A DNA stretch of 64,000 nucleotides from Thaumasiovibrio occultus (GTDB lineage Bacteria; Pseudomonadota; Gammaproteobacteria; Enterobacterales; Vibrionaceae): NCBI GenBank assembly GCA_019703815.1, contig AP023052.1, forward strand, positions 2,046,001 through 2,110,000, given 5' to 3'. Numbering within the stretch: position 1 is the stretch's first letter; each line of letters starts with the position of its first letter. This document shows, one piece after another, positions 59,362 to 64,000 of this stretch. Below the pieces are notes generated by a model. It had not been told where the DNA came from. It did not search any database and worked only from the letters and a program-made list of their open reading frames with translations. A program made the translations under genes and the position numbers.

Positions 59362-59388
59362 ACGCCCAGCCTTGCTGGGCGTTTTTGT
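59362..59388 (+). terminator. Terminator of cobO-psiE
   Basis: An ACGCCCAGC/GCTGGGCGT hairpin followed by TTTTGTTTT. Confidence 0.87.
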
Positions 59389-59585
59389 TTTCACTGAGTG
59401 AGCCTGCGATAAACTTGACGAAAACGCTGGGGTTTATGCTTAGACCCTAATACTCAAAAATGTTCTCACGTTATTTATCGAATTTTGAATATCCTCTACC
59501 GGATCACACTGTCCCTGAGCCAACCTAGCCACCTCCAAAACCTTCTGACACAATCGAACAAGGATTAATCAAATGGGAGTCATCT

Positions 59586-60035
59586 ATGCCAGCCAAAGTG
59601 TCAGAGTACATGACAGCGAAAGTGATTGCTGTTGAGCCCGATATCGGTGTACGCCAAGCCTATTTCCTCATGCGCGATGAAGCGATCCGCCACCTTCCCG
59701 TCGTCAACAAAGAGAAACGTCTCATCGGCTTTATCAGCGATCGCGAACTGCGACGCCCGAATTGGGCAGATGAAAGCCTAGACATTGCGCATGACTATGC
59801 GGTCAGTGACGACTTAGCGGTGGGGGATGTGATGTGCCGCGATGTGATCCATGTAAACACCTATGACACTTTGACCAAAGCGGTGGGCATTTTGCTCGAT
59901 AACCGGATCAGCGCGGCGCCAGTACTGGATAAAACCGGCGATTTGGTAGGCATGCTCTCTGCGGTTGACTTACTCGATGCCTTCCGTGATACGTTAGAAA
60001 ACCAAAAGGCGAGCAAGAAGGCGGTTCGTCACTAA
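59586..60035 (+). CDS. Two-CBS-domain protein
   Basis: 149 residues consisting of two CBS motifs: YMTAKVIAVEPDIGVRQAYF... VVNKEKRLIGFISDRELRR, and VMCRDVIHVNTYDTLTKAVGILLDNRISAAPVLDKTGDLVGML. Such proteins bind adenine nucleotides and regulate partners; none is evident here. GGGAG lies six bases before ATG 59586. Confidence 0.9.
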   Translation: MPAKVSEYMTAKVIAVEPDIGVRQAYFLMRDEAIRHLPVVNKEKRLIGFISDRELRRPNWADESLDIAHDYAVSDDLAVGDVMCRDVIHVNTYDTLTKAVGILLDNRISAAPVLDKTGDLVGMLSAVDLLDAFRDTLENQKASKKAVRH

Positions 60036-60099
60036 CGCTTAGCTACACTCGTGTGTATCACGACGAGCCCAATAAGTTAGTATTTACTTACTCATTGTT

Positions 60100-60135
60100 A
60101 AAAAGGCTTCACCCGGTAGGTGAAGCCTTTCTTGT
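60100..60135. terminator. Bidirectional terminator between the CBS gene and asmA
   Basis: An AAAGGCTTCACC/GGTGAAGCCTTT hairpin with T-rich sequence on both strands, between converging genes. Confidence 0.87.
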
Positions 60136-60140
60136 TTTGG

Positions 60141-62318
60141 CTAGTTAAACAGTCCCTGCAACAGTTGTTCGGCGGCGCGCTGGATCTCTTCATTTTGTGA
60201 TTGCTCACCTAAGAGCTTCTCCAATCCCCTATCCAATTCTTCGCGCGCTTTTTCTTGCACACGCTGATCGCGCAGTACGTTTTGCTTTAACAGCTCATCG
60301 ACCATCAAGCCGTATTCTGGCGTCTGCCAAGTCCCTTCCACCTTGATAGGAACGGTAATATCTTTCAGCTCAGCAATACTCAAACCACCTTGGCCTTCAC
60401 TGGAAGCGACCAAAGACGCATCCACCCGATAATCTAACGCTTCACTGACCAAATTGGTCGAGCCACTCCCTGCCACTCGCAATAGTGGCGAGCTCATTTT
60501 TAGATCGCGGTTAGTGGCGCTACCATTGCGTAGAACGATAGTGGCAGACATCGCCGAGAAGTCGGTACGTTTGGTTTCCGACACGTAACCATCGCGCTCC
60601 CCTTTTAACGTTGCTTGCGCTTTCCTCAGCATCTCCGCGACGTTAACCCCATCAAAAGCACCATCGTTCAATGACAAGGTGATCTTACCTTGGGCCGCTC
60701 GTCTAAGTGCAGCTTGGCTCAACCCTTTCCCTTCTAATGCCACCGTGAGGTTACCGCGCCCTTCTAGCTTGTCGTAGTCAGCCGCATCCACCAGCAGCGG
60801 TTGAATAAAGACATTGCGCAGCGATTTATTCACGCTGTAAGTCGCTGGCGATTGGCGGCTATCGAGTCGACCTGACGCTTGAATCGAACCACCGTAAAGT
60901 GAGGCAGTGAAGTCTTTGATCCGTAATAAACCATTACTCAGTGAAAACGCGGTTTTCACGTTGCTGACTTTCACGTTCGACGCTTGCAGCGCGTCAATGG
61001 CGATATTCCCGCTCACATCTGCCGACTTCAATCCAGTCAGATCCGGCTCCTCGCTCGATGGTGTCGAAGCTGCGCTTGGCGCGTTATCCGCAGCTTCATC
61101 GTTATTTGAGCTTGAATCGCTCGTTGCTGGAGACTCGTTTGATGACGCGCTTTCCTCTCTTGGCGCGCCCGTCCAGTCGTCAACATTAAGCGCTGGCACA
61201 TGCAGATCCAATGTCACATTCGGTTTCGCACCTGAAAGCCCTACGCCGACGCTACCCATAATATGCGTATCATGCAGAGTCGAGACATCGAGTTGGTTTA
61301 GCTGTAGATGTTGCTTAACCGGATCGTAGCGCAGGCTACCCGACATCGTGGCGCTAATCGCTTGTGGCTTTGCAGCATAACTGAGTGACGAGGTAATATC
61401 AGACAGTCGCCACACTTCACCGAACGTCAACGTACCATCAACGTCAAGCTTAAACGCGCTACCTTCAAGCGCGCCTTGCGTTTGCAGTGCCAGCTCACCA
61501 GGCTCACCATCGATAAATTGCGATAAGGAAAAGTGCAAGCTATCCACTTTTACACCGTGTTGGTGATAAGCTACCGTCCCCTGCATGTCACGCAAACTCA
61601 CATCCGTTTCGCCAAGGCGCATCTCGGTCGTCAGCTCAATGTTACCTTCGCGATCAGCCATTGCCATATGGGCGCTTAACGCGACTTGTGACCACTGGCC
61701 CAATTGAAATTGGTCGATGGTTAAATCCAGCGGCGCGATAGACAAACGGCTACCCGGCTCAATCACCACCACACTGGCATTGGCGATACTCAACCCAGAC
61801 AATGATAAGGTCCATGCGTCTGCCCCGCTTTCTGCTCCGTTATCAGCTGAAGGCTCAGTGTTCACAGCATCGTTTGTTGCTTCTTCGGCAGGTGCAGCTG
61901 GCTCACTATCCTCAGTTTCAGACTTATGATTAAGCGCCATCTGCAAGTTATTATCACCCGCGTCATTGGTTTCAATTGCAATAGACGGGGCAACAATCGA
62001 GAGTTGCTCAACATGGAGCGTGCGCGAGAGCAAAGGACGCAGTGCCACCGACAGATGAACCGATTCGACAGTTAACAGGTTAGGCTCAGTAAAACCGGCC
62101 GGATTTTCCAGACGCGTTTTGCCCATTTCGATACCGAGGCTTGGCCAGAACTGCCATTTCAGATCGCCTTCGATATCGACCACCAGACCGGTGCTTTTTG
62201 CCACTTCCTCGGCAATTTTCGGTTTAAATTGGTTTGGATTCACCAATAAGATCAGCAAACTTAATGTGATCACTAGGATGCCAAACACCGCCAGTACGCC
62301 TACTAACAGCTTTTTCAT
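60141..62318 (-). CDS. asmA: AsmA-family protein
   Basis: A 725-residue inner-membrane-anchored periplasmic protein. Anchor at residues 2-26 (LLVGVLAVFGILVITLSLLILL), then the AsmA N-domain FKPKIAEEVAKSTGLVVDIEGDLKWQFWPSLGIEMG and the conserved C-terminal half GSIQASGRLDSRQSPATYS, FDGVNVAEMLRKA. AsmA-like proteins transport lipids or affect outer-membrane assembly. Two Ser/Glu/Ala-rich inserts (near residues 135-165 and 395-430) make it longer than E. coli AsmA (617). ATG 62318 has GAGGG upstream. Confidence 0.92.
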   Translation of the reverse strand: MKKLLVGVLAVFGILVITLSLLILLVNPNQFKPKIAEEVAKSTGLVVDIEGDLKWQFWPSLGIEMGKTRLENPAGFTEPNLLTVESVHLSVALRPLLSRTLHVEQLSIVAPSIAIETNDAGDNNLQMALNHKSETEDSEPAAPAEEATNDAVNTEPSADNGAESGADAWTLSLSGLSIANASVVVIEPGSRLSIAPLDLTIDQFQLGQWSQVALSAHMAMADREGNIELTTEMRLGETDVSLRDMQGTVAYHQHGVKVDSLHFSLSQFIDGEPGELALQTQGALEGSAFKLDVDGTLTFGEVWRLSDITSSLSYAAKPQAISATMSGSLRYDPVKQHLQLNQLDVSTLHDTHIMGSVGVGLSGAKPNVTLDLHVPALNVDDWTGAPREESASSNESPATSDSSSNNDEAADNAPSAASTPSSEEPDLTGLKSADVSGNIAIDALQASNVKVSNVKTAFSLSNGLLRIKDFTASLYGGSIQASGRLDSRQSPATYSVNKSLRNVFIQPLLVDAADYDKLEGRGNLTVALEGKGLSQAALRRAAQGKITLSLNDGAFDGVNVAEMLRKAQATLKGERDGYVSETKRTDFSAMSATIVLRNGSATNRDLKMSSPLLRVAGSGSTNLVSEALDYRVDASLVASSEGQGGLSIAELKDITVPIKVEGTWQTPEYGLMVDELLKQNVLRDQRVQEKAREELDRGLEKLLGEQSQNEEIQRAAEQLLQGLFN

Positions 62319-62420
62319 TTTGCCCTCACATCTCAATCGATTCTGCGTTCTACTCTAGCTCGAAGCTGTGACTGAGAAAAGAGGCAACCGCGCTTTCCTG
62401 ATCCTATATCTAGAAACGCA

Positions 62421-62445
62421 AAAAGCGCCCCGAAGGACGCTTTTT
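62421..62445 (-). terminator. Terminator of udk
   Basis: An AAAAGCG..CC/GG..CGCTTTTT hairpin with T-runs on both sides, 30 bases after the udk stop. Confidence 0.8.
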
Positions 62446-62473
62446 ATCACTTAACGCTTTAGCGCTTGGCGCG

Positions 62474-63112
62474 TTATGCGCGAAGCAGCTTGCCAATGTG
62501 CGCTTTAAGTACATCAACCGCGATACGGTTTTTACCACCACGTGGCACGATGATGTCAGCATATTGCTTTGATGGCTCAATGAATTGCATAAACATTGGG
62601 CGAACCGTTTTCTGGTACTGCTCTAGTACCGACTCAACAGTACGGCCACGCTCAGCCACATCACGTTGAATACGGCGCAGCAAGCAGATATCTAACGGCG
62701 TGTCCATGAATACGCTCGCGTGCATAAGATCGCGCAGACGCGGATCAGTCAGCAGCAAGATACCTTCCAAAATGATCACCTTCTTTGGTGTCATCAGGGT
62801 AGTTTCTGTCATACGGGTGTGCTCAGAGTAGCTGTACTTTGGCACATTAACCGCTTGACCCTTCATCAGCATTTCCAAGTGATCACACAACAGGTTGTGA
62901 TCTAGCGCGTTTGGATGGTCATAGTTAGTTTTGACACGATCTTCCATGCTCAGGTGGCTTTGATCACGGTAGTAGCAATCTTCTGTGATCACACCGATTT
63001 GCTCGTCACCTACCTTTTCGCGTAACTCATTGTACACAGTGTTAGCAATCAGACTCTTACCCGATGCAGATGCACCCGCAATACCGATAATGACACAAGA
63101 ATGTTCAGACAT
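62474..63112 (-). CDS. udk: Uridine kinase
   Basis: Pyrimidine salvage enzyme. 212 residues with the P-loop [43 protein letters not shown], and the [17 protein letters not shown] lid. Between apbC and asmA, an order close to that of E. coli. Confidence 0.97.
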   Translation of the reverse strand: MSEHSCVIIGIAGASASGKSLIANTVYNELREKVGDEQIGVITEDCYYRDQSHLSMEDRVKTNYDHPNALDHNLLCDHLEMLMKGQAVNVPKYSYSEHTRMTETTLMTPKKVIILEGILLLTDPRLRDLMHASVFMDTPLDICLLRRIQRDVAERGRTVESVLEQYQKTVRPMFMQFIEPSKQYADIIVPRGGKNRIAVDVLKAHIGKLLRA

Positions 63113-63224
63113 AGAAAAGCACCTGTTAAACGACTGGCAGGGAGATAATAAACTGCGGAATTATAGGCAGTTCATACATCACTTACCAGAAAAAATAAGA
63201 CATTGCGCACGTTTTTAATCGGTT

Positions 63225-64000
63225 TTATACAGGCTGCATAAAGATTGGCAATGCAGCCTTGCCAATGTTCCAGTACATCGCGACCACGATTCGCTCGGCC
63301 ATTTGGCAATAGCGTTGCGCGATATCACCGTGTGGATCCGCCATCACCGTCGGTAGACCCGCATCGAGATGTTCACGAATTTGAATATGCAGTGGCAACT
63401 GCGCCAGTAAGGTGAGTCCCGCCTCTTGTGCCAATTTCGCCGCACCGCCACACCCAAAGATCGTCTCTTCATGACCACATTGACTGCATTGATGATAACT
63501 CATGTTTTCCACGATGCCCGAGACCGGTACGCCCACTTTTTCAAACATCGCGACACCTTTGCGCACATCAGCCAACGCCAAATCTTGAGGCGTCGTCACC
63601 ACCACGGCCGATGTCACCGGAATTTGTTGCGCCAAGGTCAATTGAATATCACCCGTCCCCGGCGGCAAATCGATCACCAAATAGTCGAGATCAGGCCACG
63701 CGGTTTCTTTCAGTAACTGCTGCAAGGCTTTGGATGCCATCGGCCCACGCCAAATCGCCGCATCGGCATCATCAATCAGGTAACCTATCGAGTTGGTCGC
63801 GATACCATGGCACATCACCGGCTGCATCAGCTTGCCATCTAGGGTTTCCGGATGCTGGCCATGACTGCCCAACATGGTTGGTAACGACGGGCCATAAATA
63901 TCGGCGTCCAGCAACCCAACCGTCGCGCCAAATTGCTTGAGCGCAAATGCCAAATTCGCCGCAGTGGCCGATTTACCGACCCCACCCTTGCCGGAACTGA
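63225..64000 (-). CDS. apbC: Iron-sulfur cluster carrier ApbC/Mrp (5' part outside window)
   Basis: A Fe-S cluster carrier ATPase. The frame stays open to the right edge, where it reads the deviant P-loop SSGKGGVGKSATAANLA, so the N-terminal domain lies beyond the window. Then LDADIYGPSLPTMLG, LVIDLPPGTGDIQLTLAQ and the CxxC pair HQCSQCGHEE. The fragment reaches the natural C-terminus at 63225. It precedes udk on the same strand. Confidence 0.95.
   Translation of the reverse strand, partial: SSGKGGVGKSATAANLAFALKQFGATVGLLDADIYGPSLPTMLGSHGQHPETLDGKLMQPVMCHGIATNSIGYLIDDADAAIWRGPMASKALQQLLKETAWPDLDYLVIDLPPGTGDIQLTLAQQIPVTSAVVVTTPQDLALADVRKGVAMFEKVGVPVSGIVENMSYHQCSQCGHEETIFGCGGAAKLAQEAGLTLLAQLPLHIQIREHLDAGLPTVMADPHGDIAQRYCQMAERIVVAMYWNIGKAALPIFMQPV

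Noticed and set aside
1-64000. CRISPR array, insertion sequence, prophage or restriction/defence system
   Set aside because: No regularly spaced repeats, transposase, integrase, phage structural or nuclease-type defence gene was found; all long frames are accounted for.

Overview
The window comes from a chromosome of a Vibrionaceae-type gammaproteobacterium. My best guess is the genus Salinivibrio or a close relative, an inference from protein similarity and an apparently balanced base composition. The supporting evidence is the mukFEB condensin with cmoM and elyC beside it, the plsX-fab-acpP block, Mlc and TfoX regulators, a ToxR-like membrane regulator, a DUF2982 protein, and gene orders shared with E. 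coli and Vibrio. Most of the window is core genome. The accessory-looking parts are the first 6 kb and the 23.4-26.0 kb region.

Layout. 1-3.4 kb: the head of a polysaccharide (capsule/exopolysaccharide) export operon running out of the left edge, led by an ops (RfaH) element almost touching the first start codon. It is preceded by an AT-rich leader and a two-gene ToxR-like unit. 3.6-7.6 kb: a frameshifted LysR regulator, a zinc-independent oxidoreductase, tRNA-Ser(GGA) with a duplicated 3' end and terminator, an aldo/keto reductase and the alanine exporter AlaE. 8.1-13.1 kb: the biotin cluster bioBFCD, divergent from bioA, with a BirA-type operator between. 13.1-18.3 kb: a stand-alone Lon N-domain protein, Mlc, AsnS and an aspartate/aromatic aminotransferase. 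18.4-23.4 kb: two small proteins of unknown role (one histone H1-like), a DUF2982 membrane protein, GloC and LdtD. 23.4-27.9 kb: a broken imelysin/DUF1111/imelysin/DUF1513 iron-type locus with a Fur-like box, a Sel1-repeat protein and a fasciclin protein.

28.0-36.3 kb: mukB, mukE, mukF and cmoM in one operon, divergent from elyC. 36.4-40.7 kb: tfoX, a second Lon N-domain protein, an HDOD protein and ptsG. 41.2-51.7 kb: tatD-type hydrolase, holB, tmk, mltG and pabC, then fabF, acpP, fabG, fabD, fabH, plsX, rpmF and yceD. This is the conserved fatty-acid block. 52.1-57.4 kb: maf-type pyrophosphatase, rluC and rne. 57.7-64.0 kb: a low-molecular-weight phosphatase, a corrinoid adenosyltransferase, PsiE, a CBS protein, AsmA, uridine kinase and the start-truncated ApbC/Mrp.

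The genes form several functional groups: biotin synthesis supplying acetyl-CoA carboxylase, then fatty-acid and phospholipid synthesis; glucose uptake (PtsG) with its usual repressor (Mlc); chromosome condensation; and envelope maintenance (LdtD, MltG, ElyC, AsmA). No CRISPR array, insertion sequence, prophage or obvious defence system was seen. The most unusual points are the ToxR-like pair beside an RfaH-type operon whose first gene lacks a clear ribosome binding site, the microhomology deletion scar fusing two iron-locus genes, and the tRNA-Ser 3'-end duplication.
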